From Polysphondylium violaceum (Eukaryota; Evosea; Eumycetozoa; Dictyosteliales; Dictyosteliaceae): DNA of 64,000 nucleotides. A program made the translations under genes and the position numbers. Location of the stretch: positions 1 to 64,000 of the forward strand of contig AJWJ01000041.1 of NCBI GenBank assembly GCA_000277445.1, in the 5' to 3' direction. The notes below the pieces were generated by a model. That model was not told the DNA's origin. It was given only the letters and a program-made list of their open reading frames with translations, and did no database searches. Every line of letters begins with the position of its first letter. The stretch's first letter is position 1. Shown here in pieces: positions 45,158 through 56,427 of the stretch.

Positions 45158-48100
45158 ATGTCTGTTTTTAAAAAGAAAGATAAGTCTGATGACAAAAAGA
45201 AAAAGCACGATGAAGGTAAGCATTTTTTGTAATATAAATTTATATTTATATAGAATTTTGATAGAAAAAAAAGTGTGTAGATTCATATTTTGTGTGCGTA
45301 AAAGATGTGTGACATATATGAGACAATCATTCTTAAAGGAATAATTTTCACCCACACATGATATCAATTCAATTACTCTTTTTCTTTCTTTTCCCCAAAT
45401 TAGATATATTTAAAATTGATCAAAATATTTTTTACTCCTTCCCCAATCTTTTATATCTGTTTTTTTTTAAAAAAAATCAATCACACACTTGCACACACTA
45501 CCAAAAATATTTAAAATTATTATTATTTTATAATTAAAACGATAAACGCGTTCAAGTCAAGAAGGAAAAAAGATAGACATATTCAATTTTTTTTTCTAGT
45601 ATAATCATAATTTAATCACACACACATTACATTCACTCAACTTTACATATATTACTATTTTTTTTTTTTAAATATCTTAATCTTAAAAAAAGAGAAATGT
45701 CATATATATCAAGTGCTAATCATCATCGTAAATTTGCTACCAACAATAATAATAATAACAATAATAATAACAATATAATAGGTGAAAAGAAAAATGAATT
45801 AAATCCAGTATCAGCCAATATTCAACAACAATCAATCCAAGCCACTTCAGCCACACCATTACAAGCCACTTCACCACAACAAACATCATCAACCAATGGA
45901 TCCATTCCAAATAGTACATCCAATCATTCATTTACCGATGAAACTGATCGTATGAAAAAAGAGGAAGATGATAAAAAGAAATTACAAGAAGCTGCTGCCA
46001 AACAAAGAAAAGAGGAAGATGATCGTATTAAACGTGAGGAACAAGAAAAGAGAAGAAAGGAAGAGGAAGAGAGAAAGAAATCATTTGCTGCCTCAGAAGA
46101 GTTGAATGAAGAATTTGAAATTCAAAGTCTTGAACAAATGGGTAAATTGAATAGTGCCGTTGGTAATCATGATATGTTTACATTTTTCCCAGCAGATGTT
46201 TATCAAGCCTACGACAAGTTACAATCATTCTCACGAGATTTAAATACATCTGTTTCTCATCCAGAAATTGTTTTTGTTGGACCAAGAGGTGCTGGTAAAT
46301 CTTCATTGATTGAAGCATTTATTGGTAGAGCTTTGAATATTGTTGGCGCTTCAACTAATTTAACCAGCGGTACTAGCAAGAGACCAGTCTACTTGCAATT
46401 CGTCAACAATGTCGAGTGTGAAACCCCCAAAGTCACCATGAAAAAAGACAATATTCTCAAAGAATTTGATCACGATCTCGTTATTCCATTTGAACAATTG
46501 AATGATAATTTAGCCAAAAGAAATTCCATCTACTCTGAAGAGCCAATCTATGTGTCCATTGAAGTCAAGACTGCATTAAACCTTACCATCATTGATACAC
46601 CAGGTCTTGTTGCCAACGAAAGTGCTGCTGATCAACAAAAGATTGATCAAATTGTCAATGGTATTCTTCGTCCAACCCACAGACTTATTATTGCCGTTGA
46701 AGCCTGCGGTGATTGGTCAAATATGACTATGCTCTCTTTTGTCAAAAAAGTTGATCCAGAACTTTCACGTTCCACTTTTGTATTTACCAAATTCTTTAAT
46801 ATGATTCAAGATTTTAACAATACTCGTGGTGTAAATAGATTCCTCAGTGGAACCATGTCTGAGATTAAATCTTTCTTTGTCACACTTCCAAATCACAAGA
46901 TTCGTGCCCGTTTCTCTGAACCTGCCCGTTATCAAGAGAAAATCAACCAAGCCTACAAGAGAGACATGCAATCACTCGAACAATTCCAATATGATAAACG
47001 TTATGAAAGAAATATTGGTGTCCATCCATTTAGAAGATACATTCTCAACATTGTTTGGAAGAGTTACCAAGACAACATTCCACGTATTCTTAAACATCTT
47101 CGTTCCAAACGTGCCACTGCTGAATCTGCATTGAATGATTTACAAAAACAAAGCGGTTCCCTTGATAGCACTATGCTCCGTTCCATTGCTTCCAACTATA
47201 CAGTGACCTTCCTTCAAATCAATGAAAAACTCATCTCTGGTACCAGCGAAGGTAATCCATCAGTAAACGGTCAAACTTTGGAAGAAGAAAAGTCTCAACA
47301 AGGTGACGGTGGTGAATGGGTTGATCTTTACAATCGTCCAATTAAATTTGATCCAGAAGAATGGGGTATTCCATATTGGAACAGCAAACTCTATGGTGGT
47401 CAACAATTTGAAAGATTGATGGCTGAATTCAAAGCTGTCTCTGATAATACCAAGATCTCTGAAGTTACTATGGATGATGTTGCCACTGCCACTGGTATCA
47501 ATAAATTAAACAACATTCCAAACTATGCTTGGGCTGCTAGTGATCTCGCTTCTCAAAAATCTCAAGATGCTCTTGTTCCTCTTATTGAACAACTCTGTGA
47601 ACGTGCTGTTTACATTATGAAACGTCTTGCCGATGTAACTGATAAAGTTGTCGATTCTCGTAAAAAGAATCGTATCGTTGGTAATAATCGTCTCAATAGC
47701 AACAACAATGGTAGCATTGATATGATGGATAACATTGATCAATATCCATATTTTACTCATCACGTCAAAGATCTCTATTACAAATTTATTGAACAAACTG
47801 CCAAAAACTGTAAAGAAAAGTGTTTGGATGAATTCTACTCTACTAGAACCATCTATTGGGAACTCACTGAACACCCAGATCAAAGTCTTCCACATCTTAG
47901 AAATGATCACCAAGACACCAAAGCTGCCGTTGATCATTTGGCCACTCAATTGTTTGACAGTATTCGTGGTAGAATCACTAAAAATGTTTTGTTAAAATTC
48001 TATAATTTCTTTTTGGTTCCAATGCAAACCGATCTTTGGAATGAAATTCAAGCCAAAATCACTTGTCTCTCTAATGATAGCTTGGAACAAATATTTGAAG

Positions 48101-48228
48101 TAAATGCAACTCGTGATCAATTAAGAGATGAAGAAAAGAATCAACAATTAATCTTGGAAAAATATTCTCAAAATGATGAATTTTTCTTAAAAGCTGCTTC
48201 TCAATTTTGTCATCCATTATCAAATTAA
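45158..48228 (+). CDS. Dynamin-like GTPase (Dlp family)
   Basis: Large GTPase of the dynamin superfamily, like the Dictyostelium DlpA-C proteins that act in cytokinesis and are related to plant ARC5. The main frame runs 45697-48228 (843 aa). A good 5' exon at 45158-45215 (MSVFKKKDKSDDKKKKHDE, donor GTAAGC) joins in frame to 45695, so translation may start there, for 863 aa. The N-terminal poly-Asn and Lys/Glu coiled coil is followed by the G domain: G1 GPRGAGKSS, G2 Thr in SGTSKRP, G3 DTPG, G4-like FTKF. Middle/GED-like helical regions follow. No PH or proline-rich domain is seen. The coding part is rich in C-ending codons, suggesting good expression. Confidence 0.9.
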
Positions 48229-49160
48229 AAAATAGCGTAATAATAATTTTATTTTTGATGTAATAATAAATCAATTTTTAATATATTTAATATTATATAT
48301 ATTTTTTTATTTTATTTTTTTTTTTCTATAGTTTTATAGAGTTTTTGAAAATTTCTAATTTTTTTCTTCACAAGAAAATCGTTCTCGATTAAAATTCACA
48401 CACATACTATCATACACTATAGATATAGATTAAAACTTATTATAGATAAAGGTTATGAAAAAAAAGATTGAAGGATCTAATAGATTTAAAAGATTTTGAT
48501 TCATAAATTTATTTTTCCCATCCCGAAATATAAAGGGTTGAAAAGAAAAAAAGATGATATATCATAAAAAATCAATAGTAGATTTTAAAAATTGTGTAAT
48601 GATGTTTGATTAATAGATAGCTTTGTGGGGTGTTTATAAAACAAAGATTTTAAAATATGGGGTAAAGGTGATAAAAAAATAAATAAAACTATTACACATC
48701 CACACCAACACACAATCACACACTATTTAAAATATATATAATTATCCAAAACTTTTTTAAATCTCATATGATTTTATTAAACTATTCTTTTAAATGTAAA
48801 TCTAAATATAAATGTTTTAGAAAAATCAAAAACAAGAATATTAGAGGTGATGATTTAATTTATTTATTTATTTTCCAGACTGTATTATTATTTTTGTACA
48901 ATATATTTAATAGTTCTATAAATCCGATATCAAGTTCATCAACTTGTTAACAATATTAATCATCACCATCAATCTACCACATCGTAAATATTTATATAAT
49001 AATAAAAAATAAAACGACGATCATTGTATTTGTATTTATATATTTTTTAATTGTATTTTATTATAATTTATCATATTCTTTTTTTTTTTCAATTTCCTAT
49101 TTTAAATTCAAATCATCATTGTAGTTATTGATATTGTAACATTAAATTTCAAAATCAAAC
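48229..49160. other. AT-rich intergenic region
   Basis: About 930 bp between two plus-strand genes. T runs and CACACCAACACACAATCACACAC near 48700 (CA-rich) are the only notable items. A short frame at 48768-48950 lacks coding character. Confidence 0.5.
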
Positions 49161-51767
49161 ATGAAAATAATAATTAAAATTACAAATATAATTTTAATAT
49201 TATTATTATTAACAAGTGAATTAACTTTGGCATTAATTCCAGCAGGTAAAATTCCTTAATAAAATAATTTTAAAAATATATATTAATAATAAATTAAAAT
49301 TAGATGTAAAAGTATCAGTATCAGGATCAATTATAACATTTAAATCAACATCTTTGGTTAAAAATTTTAGTATAAATACCAAAAATGGAATGAAATCCTA
49401 TGTACCAACATGTTCAAAGATGGAATGTACCTATGATATGAAACCATTGGCACCCATTTATTATAATCAACCATTAAATGTAATTGTTAGTCAAAAGTAT
49501 CCAAATGGTACAATAGAAGATACATCTATTCAATCATTTATAGATCCACAAACTATAGTTTATTCAATTTCTAGTCCAGAAACAAAAGGATCCATTGTAA
49601 CAGTGAATGGACTTTTTATGATGAAAAAAATTGATCAACTTTGTTATTTCTTTTCAATGGGTGCTGATCAAAATGCTCAATACTATGATGCTTTTATTAG
49701 AGATGATGTCTACTCCAATGCCTATGTTAGTATTCCAGCTGGTTCAGGAATGAGCACCATCTATATTGATTATACACCATACAATATTACTTATCAACGT
49801 CCAACCATTACTGATAGTGTAGCCAATGCCACTCATCTAACATTGAGAGGAAACAATTTTTTTAATTCAATCGATCTATTAAATTTAACCGTCACTGAAA
49901 TTTTACCAACCATTACAAAAAAAGATATAGTTTCGATTGGTCATAATCAAATCGTTTTAAAACATAGTAATGTTTATTCTCTTTCATCAATGATCTTTTT
50001 AAAAGTCAATGGTCTTAGTCTGGGCCAACCATTTACTCAAGTTTTTAAACCAATCATTGAAAAAATCAATAGTGTTGGTAGAAAAGGTGGATATGTTGTT
50101 GTTCAAGGTAGCTTTTTAAATGGTAAACGAGTCAATGGTACAAAAAGTGTATTTAAAATTAAATTGGGAGATTTTGTCTGTGATGCTAGTAATCAAGTGG
50201 ATGGTGAATTTAATGTTGCCACTTGTAAAGTACCAGGAAATAATAAAGACAATATTAAAGCTTCAGTAATTGTTGATGGATTAGAATCAAATCAATTGGA
50301 TTTTTCTTATGCAATTCCAAGTATTAAAAGTACAGAGCAAAATGGCACAACTTTAATTATTTATGGTGAAATTTAGGTTTAACCAGTGAAACAAATGTTT
50401 TATTAAATGGGTTAGTCATTAAACCAGACTATATAAATGAAGAGGAAACCAAATTATCTTTAACATTACCTGAAGGTGCACAAAGTGGTGAAGTTGTTGT
50501 AAAATCTACAGAACTCAAAGTAACCAAACCAACCATCATCTCTCTAAGACCAGTGGTGTTTATTGTATCACCACCAAAGACTCAAGGTTCTACTATAACA
50601 ATTACAGGTTTATTCCTTAGAAATTCTATTTTCAACTCGAGTGAAATATTAAATGTTGAATTAAAAGTTGCACAACTTCCAACATTTACTTGTAAAAATT
50701 GGAGAATTGATCCATTGGTAAATCCAAATGTTGGCAAATCAATGCTTTGTGATGCATCTCCCGGTTATGGTAAAAATTATAATCTCTCCCTAACCATTGG
50801 TCATCAAAAAACTGAAAATATTCCATTTTCATATATGAAACCAATTTTAGAATCAATGGATCAAAGTTATAATAGTATTGTAATTAGAGGTGAAAACTTT
50901 GGATCAGTAAATCAACATGTTTTAATTCATTTCAATAACAATACCATTGTACCAACAAATACAAGTCATCAATCCATTGTATTTACTATTCCACCATTAT
51001 CAAAACCAGATAATATGACTGTTGTAGTTGGTGGATTAGAATCTGATTCATTTAAATTATCATTTAAACCAGTTGTATCTAGTGTATCAAATATTACAAC
51101 AGCAGGTGGTAATCTAACTATTACTGGTCACTTTTTCCCTAAAAATCAATCAATTATTAAAGTCAATATTGGTAGTAAAGAGAAGAGAAATGAAATTGTT
51201 TGTGAAAATCCTACAGTTGTAGATACAAATAATACCATGATTGTATGTAGTATTCCAAATGGATCTGGGTTTGGTTATTCATTAAATATCACACTTGATG
51301 GATCACCTATTCAAAATCCAAAAAAACTCTATTTTTCCTACGATCGTCCAACCATTTTAAATTGCACTACTGTAAATGAAAATGGTGGTCTCATTACAAT
51401 CTTTGGTACAAGTATGAATAATCCAATGACAATTAAAATTGGTGATCGTGATTGTATTGCACCAAATGTAACCGATTATAACACTGCCACCTGTTTCCTT
51501 AATCCCTATGATGATCAAGATAATGTCCCAAGAGAAGTTCAAACTGTATTAGTTTTGGTTAATGGTCAAAGTGATTCCAAAGATATTTTCTCCTATGATG
51601 TTCCTCTTGAACGTAGAGGTGAAGCAAAGGCTAAAAGAATTAAATGGCTAGTACCTGCAATTGTCATCCCTTGTTTTATTGGTGTCATCGCTTTGGCTAT
51701 TGTAATCATTATTTTGATTAAAAGATACAAAAGATCTCAAAATCTTAAAAAACAATTAGAAAATTAA
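49161..51767 (+). CDS. IPT/TIG-domain type I membrane protein, with a probable one-base shift
   Basis: Exon 1 (49161-49245) encodes a signal peptide (MKIIIKITNIILILLLLTS). Exon 2 starts at 49304. The extracellular part is a chain of IPT/TIG immunoglobulin-like repeats with the pattern GG-x-[IV]T-[IV]-x-G-x-F (GSIVTVNGLF, GGYVVVQGSF, GSTITITGLF, GGNLTITGHFF, GGLITIFGTS) and many N-glycosylation sites, as in TgrB/TgrC and related adhesion receptors. A membrane helix (VPAIVIPCFIGVIALAIVII) and a basic tail end it. The frame breaks at 50371-50376 (LIIYGEI, stop) and resumes in the next frame as GLTSETNVLLNG; one A missing from an A run would account for it. About 850 aa in all. Confidence 0.78.
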
Positions 51768-52244
51768 TTAATTTGAAATAAACTACATTAAGATTTGTTA
51801 CGATTATAAAATATAGAGATTTGTGTTTTATTTATAAATAGAATAGATTGATAATAAAAAAAAAACTCAGATTCGCCTTTATTAATCATATAATAATAAT
51901 AAAAAGTGATGGATCATAAGAAACCTTTTATGAGATTTAAAAGGTACCTTTTTACAACTAAAGGCTATAGATTCTTTCCTCCTATCTCTTTTTTTTTCTT
52001 ATTATTGATAATAAAAAAGTTTTAATCATCATTGTCTTTTTTTTCTCTTTCATTGGATCAAATTTGAGTTTATAGGTGTACATTTCTTTGCTAAAGCAGG
52101 TTAGTAATGCAATATTAAATACCCGGGAAAAGAAATGGATCCACTACTATCAAAAAAGCGATCCTTGATTTAATATATGAGTGAGAGTAAAAAAAAAAAT
52201 ATGATCATAATTTTTTTTTTTATTAAGAATTTTGGGAACCTCCT
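51768..52244. other. Convergent intergenic region
   Basis: About 480 bp. A less AT-rich island at about 52080-52165 includes ATACCCGGGAAAAGAAATGGATCC; no frame or RNA fold that I can name. Otherwise it looks like 3' UTR sequence. Confidence 0.4.
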
Positions 52245-53783
52245 TTATGAGCGAAAAAACTTTATCTTGCATTTTGAATTTGAGGGCATGGATCTCGAGA
52301 GATCTTCAATCATTGATTTTAATGTGTCATTTTTGTCATAATCAATAACCTGAGCATATATATTTTCCAGTGTTGTATTTCTTTGAAGAAGAGGAAAAAT
52401 GAACTCTGGTTTCATAAAAGCGTAGCAGATTTCTTCGTCACATAAATTGAAACAAAGTCTTTTAATCGATTGATTATTTGATAGAGAGTCTAATAAATCA
52501 TCAATCAATTGTTGATCCGTTGGATTACCCTTACCAAAGCATTCTTCACCGCACCTTGCATAACCAATTGATAAGTCGGTGATTGTTTTGTTGTTTGCCA
52601 ATAATTGTAAACATTCTTTCCACAATTGTTTAGAATAGATTGGAACTGTTGAATTATTATCGCCATAATCATCATAGGTACAATAAACTTGATTATCTTC
52701 ATTTACATTGTTTTTAACACACGATTGTTTTTTAAATCTATATTGATATAAAGTTTTAAACCTAAAGTTATCCATAACATTAAAGTTAAAGTTGTTATCA
52801 CTAGAGAAATATTCCTCTGCATTTTCTGTATCTTCATCACCATTTCCTTCATACTCTTCATCTTCGTCTTCATCACTATCTTCATCTTCAGAACTGTATT
52901 CGGAATCATAATCTTGGTTTTCATCTTCAGATTCTTTTTCTTGTTTTTCATATCCATTATTATTGTATAGGGCAGATAAAAAATGAAATTGAAGATTGAA
53001 TCGAAATGTTTTTAAAGTTGGTGATTGAAGGAATCTGTATAATGAATACAATGGTATGTAATCATATCGGATTTCAACACTCTGAAATTGATTATCAAGT
53101 TTCGATAATGAATGAAAGATTTTTAGATGGCTTCTACCAAGACCATTTCCTTCAGAATTAAAAGCTAATGATTTTGGATTTAAAATCTTGATAATTTGAT
53201 AAATATATTTACCTGGATCTTGGTGATTCCCATCTTCATAATAGACTTCAATGTGATTTGTTTTAAATTTGAATAGTTGAGCTTGATTTTTCAACAACTC
53301 TGGGTACCAAGGAGGATTATCTTCCCTAATTGATAAATCAAAGTTTATAGTGATATGGTTGATTCTATTAAGTTTGTTTAAATTATTCAAATACACCAAT
53401 GAATGAATAATCTGACCGTAAGTTTCAATTGTGCTGTGTCTGATTGTAATAGATTTTATTGATGGAAACTCAGTATTTATTTTTTGTACACACTCTTTAA
53501 TCATTATAAATTTTATAGGTATGTGTTGGGCAGACTCTTGTGTTATTATTCTGAAATCACTATTACTATTACTATTAATATTTTCAAATATCCAGATTGG
53601 TAGACAAATGTTTGTCCTGAGTATAGACTTTGATAAAGTAAACCATTGTTTGTTTACTAGTGCATATCGTATGGTCCAAGCAAAATAAAGTGTGGATTGA
53701 GTTTTCAAAGTAAAATCGTATTTATCTTGACAATATATAAATTCTAATATTTGTTTTAGGGCCAATTGGGGTAAAAGATACAT
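52245..53783 (-). CDS. Dictyostelid F-box-like/LRR-like protein, 512 aa
   Basis: Single exon, ATG at 53783 (MYLLPQLALKQILEFIYCQ). The N-terminus (LKQILEFIY...YALVNKQWFTLSKSIL) is the F-box-like leader seen in many Dictyostelid repeat proteins. The middle has irregular leucine-rich units (FPSIKSITIRHSTIETYG, LNRINHITINFDLSI). A strongly acidic insert of about 50 residues (Asp/Glu/Ser) lies around residues 285-335. The C-terminal LRR-like part (NKTITDLSIGYARCGEE, NNQSIKRLCFNLCDEE) resembles ribonuclease-inhibitor-type repeats. Function unknown; perhaps an adaptor of an SCF-type ligase. A longer start upstream uses a non-ATG codon and is not used. Confidence 0.78.
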   Translation of the reverse strand: MYLLPQLALKQILEFIYCQDKYDFTLKTQSTLYFAWTIRYALVNKQWFTLSKSILRTNICLPIWIFENINSNSNSDFRIITQESAQHIPIKFIMIKECVQKINTEFPSIKSITIRHSTIETYGQIIHSLVYLNNLNKLNRINHITINFDLSIREDNPPWYPELLKNQAQLFKFKTNHIEVYYEDGNHQDPGKYIYQIIKILNPKSLAFNSEGNGLGRSHLKIFHSLSKLDNQFQSVEIRYDYIPLYSLYRFLQSPTLKTFRFNLQFHFLSALYNNNGYEKQEKESEDENQDYDSEYSSEDEDSDEDEDEEYEGNGDEDTENAEEYFSSDNNFNFNVMDNFRFKTLYQYRFKKQSCVKNNVNEDNQVYCTYDDYGDNNSTVPIYSKQLWKECLQLLANNKTITDLSIGYARCGEECFGKGNPTDQQLIDDLLDSLSNNQSIKRLCFNLCDEEICYAFMKPEFIFPLLQRNTTLENIYAQVIDYDKNDTLKSMIEDLSRSMPSNSKCKIKFFRS

Positions 53784-54003
53784 TTTTACTGAAAAAAAAA
53801 AAAGAAAAGTCCTACAAAGAGCTTTTTTTTTTATAGTAAAAATTGGTCCAACAGTTTGAGCTATTGAAGATCGCAAGATTTTTAAAAATCACCCAATTTC
53901 AAACAAATTTTTTTTGAGCTCAAAAAGTTTTAATAGTTCATTTTTGAGCTTTTGTGATCACGAGATTTTATAAAAAAAAAAACTTTTTCTGTGTGGAGAT
54001 TAA

Positions 54004-55041
54004 TTAGCAAAATAAATTATTTAAACGAGTAGAATGTGGATCATTAATACAATTACCAGTTGGTGGATCACAGATTCGAGCTTGGCATAGAGCACCAATA
54101 CCTAAGGTTTTTATAGGTGGACAAGCTTTAACATTGGTTACTCGGCATTTACCTGTTGCTAGATCACATGCAGTTGTTTCACATTTGTTAGATGAACTAC
54201 ATGTAATAGGAGTTGATTCACATTTACCAGTGCTCAGATTACATACACTTATTTCACATTTATTTGATGGGCGACATATAATAGGAGTTAACTCACATTT
54301 ACCAGTGCTCGGATTACATGCAATTGTTTCACATTTGTTTACACTTTTACATTGAACTGGAGAGAATATACATTGACCTGTTTTTTTATTACAACCCGAT
54401 GAAATTTGACACAAATCAGATGATGTACAATTCTTTTCCTTGTAAACACATCCTTTGCCAACTACACATTGGTCACCTATTGTACATTCATTGCTGTCAT
54501 TACATTTTGAATGATCTGGTGTATAAATACAACCTTTTTCTTCATCGCATTTATCTGTTGTACAATCGATATTATCATTACAAACAAAAGGTTTAAATGT
54601 ACATTCACCAGTCTTTTTATCACAACCTTGTGATACTTTACATTTGGTAGATAATGGACATACCTTGGGTTCACAACCAGTAGAGGTACAGACACCTGTA
54701 CTACATTTATCAGTTGCACATTTTGTATTATTGGCAGGAAAATAACAACCAATACTTGAGTCACAAAGATTTTCAGTGCAAATTGATGAATCTGAACAAG
54801 TTTGTTTATAAATATTGCATTTTCCATTCTTTTTATCGCACGCTGAAAAAGTACATTTATCTTCTGGCTGAGGACATATTACTTTTGGGCCAACTTGGCA
54901 ATCCTCTGTGGTTCTGTTACAAAAGAAACTGATACATTGGTTTGTTGTTTCACAATGCAAACTATCACATCTATTCCGGGCAGCACCAAACATCGGTGAA
55001 TGACATACTAGGAAAACTAATAAAATAAAAATGTATTTCAT
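54004..55041 (-). CDS. CTDC-repeat secreted matrix protein (EcmA/EcmB-like)
   Basis: Intact single-exon gene, 345 aa. A signal peptide (MKYIFILLVFLVCHSP) is followed by about a dozen Cys-rich units of the Dictyostelium CTDC type, for example NKCETIACNPSTGKC, NKCEISVCNLSTGKC and NKCETTACDLATGKC. In D. discoideum such repeats build the extracellular matrix proteins of slug sheath and stalk (ecmA, ecmB). Three nearly identical units lie in tandem close to the C-terminus. The broken paralogue at 17757 has only one of them, which points to unit gain or loss by unequal exchange. The upstream 170 bp are shared with the paralogue and include a CCCACACCACA G-box-like element (55157-55168). Confidence 0.9.
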   Translation of the reverse strand: MKYIFILLVFLVCHSPMFGAARNRCDSLHCETTNQCISFFCNRTTEDCQVGPKVICPQPEDKCTFSACDKKNGKCNIYKQTCSDSSICTENLCDSSIGCYFPANNTKCATDKCSTGVCTSTGCEPKVCPLSTKCKVSQGCDKKTGECTFKPFVCNDNIDCTTDKCDEEKGCIYTPDHSKCNDSNECTIGDQCVVGKGCVYKEKNCTSSDLCQISSGCNKKTGQCIFSPVQCKSVNKCETIACNPSTGKCELTPIICRPSNKCEISVCNLSTGKCESTPITCSSSNKCETTACDLATGKCRVTNVKACPPIKTLGIGALCQARICDPPTGNCINDPHSTRLNNLFC

Positions 55042-55410
55042 TTTATTCTATATTTGATAGACATTATGAATGAAAATCTATGAGTTTAAATAGTTTTTGG
55101 TTATTAATCTCATAAACAGATAAAAAACTCTTCCCAGATATACAGGCGTATCTATGTTGTGGTGTGGGAAAATTTGGTTTGTTTTTTGAGGGATTGTGGT
55201 GAGAAAACCAAAAGATATTTTATTTCGTACTTTGAAACAAATAAATGATTATGTGGAATATTTTGTTATAGAGTCATGATAAATCCAACCCTATTTTAGA
55301 ATAAAATAAACTTCATAATTTAATGACAATATGACAACTCGAGACAAGCTTGCTCTGCTTTTTGACCCTATAAATTTTAAATTGTTAATAATAATCTCTG
55401 TATTTGGTTT
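55042..55410 (-). promoter_or_regulatory. Promoter of the CTDC gene and 3' region of the next gene
   Basis: 55042-55210 is the counterpart of 17600-17756 upstream of the broken paralogue. Conserved items are a TTTATGAGATTAA-type block, CCCACAC-x-ACA on the minus strand and CCCTCAAAAAAC. Such CA/GT-rich elements bind GBF in post-aggregative promoters of D. discoideum. The remainder is spacer. Confidence 0.55.
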
Positions 55411-55707
55411 TTAAAAAAAATGTACTTTTTCTAAACGATATTGAATATCTGGTATATGATTAGCAAGATCAATACATCTTGATTTAAATGGCTCGGACTC
55501 CTTTAAACAAGATTGAATGGCTAAACTTTGTGCAGCTCCATTTGGGAAATGTTGTTTCATAAAGCTTTTAATTAATTCATAAAAGTATCTACAATGTTCA
55601 CATGTTTCTTTATTTAATTCTTGATTAGCAGGATTCTCTGCATTGACAAGTGATGAAAAAAGAATAATTGAAAATAAAAGTAATAGAATAGTAGTGTTTG
55701 ATTTCAT
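55411..55707 (-). CDS. Small secreted Cys protein, saposin-like
   Basis: Single-exon 98-aa protein. It has a clear signal peptide (MKSNTTILLLLFSIILFSSL) and a helical body with CEHC, then two further Cys (QSCLKES, KSRCIDLANHIPD). The C-x2-C start and spacing resemble half of a saposin B-type domain as in amoebapore-like and countin-type proteins of Dictyostelium, but only four Cys are present instead of six. It could be a short saposin-like peptide or an unrelated secreted factor. It is placed between the intact CTDC gene and a CTDC fragment. Confidence 0.65.
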   Translation of the reverse strand: MKSNTTILLLLFSIILFSSLVNAENPANQELNKETCEHCRYFYELIKSFMKQHFPNGAAQSLAIQSCLKESEPFKSRCIDLANHIPDIQYRLEKVHFF

Positions 55708-56427
55708 GTTGAAATAATATTTTGATTTAGGTTATTTGTTTAATTTAAATTAATTATCATTTCCTTTTTTTTTTTTCTTTAACAAAAAAACAAAAAAATC
55801 AAAAATATCTTGATTTTCATCCTTTATAATAATGATAGAGATATTATTTTTTGATAGAATTTGGATCTTTAATACAATTACCAGGGATGGATCAAACTTG
55901 GCCTAAAGCACCAATAACTAAAGCTTCTTTTATCCAATTACATGTGACAACAATTGCTAAGTTTTGAATATCACTGTATTAGATACAACATCACAGGGTT
56001 TTCTATATGTTTCAAGAGTTATTTTATCTTGTATCTCACTCTATTCCATCCATCCCTTCAATTATTGTTGTTTAACTTTTTAAAACACATGATTAATTAA
56101 TGCTAGCAAATAGTGGGTGTGAAATTACACTTACTGGCTCAATAGTCACTCCAAAGACATCTCAGGCTCACAACTATAATGCAATGATAAAAATAAACTT
56201 GACTTGAATCAGGAAACCACGAGTGTGTTTTTTTACATAAAATTTTGTAAATCAAATGTAAAAAAAAAGGATTCGTAAATTTTTTTGTGCGTTTTTTTTT
56301 CAAATTGTTTTTTTTCTTTTTTTTTTTTTTTTTTTTTCGTTTGAGGCGCTCGCTAGCCCTCCCGTGACTCGGCTAAAAAACTTTTTTTATTTCACTAAAC
56401 CTTCCTTTTATCACTGATCATATAAAA
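55708..56427. other. Spacer with gene fragment and rps16 promoter
   Basis: About 720 bp. 55852-55926 is a CTDC gene fragment (own entry). Weakly related or decayed sequence may extend to about 56200, where composition is less AT-rich. T runs near 56310-56340 and the CTCGCTAGCCCTCCCGTGAC block (about 56348-56367), 60-80 bp before the rps16 ATG, look like a ribosomal-protein gene promoter. Confidence 0.45.
55852..55926 (-). pseudogene. Third CTDC gene fragment (C-terminal end)
   Basis: On the minus strand this 75-bp stretch reads GCTTTAGTTATTGGTGC..., then GGTAATTGTATTAAAGATCC. It lines up with the last 25 codons of both CTDC genes (CDPPTGNCIKDPNS). It is clearly degraded and has lost upstream repeats. 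It lies about 800 bp on the upstream side of the intact gene, in the same orientation, so a tandem copy once stood here. Confidence 0.7.
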
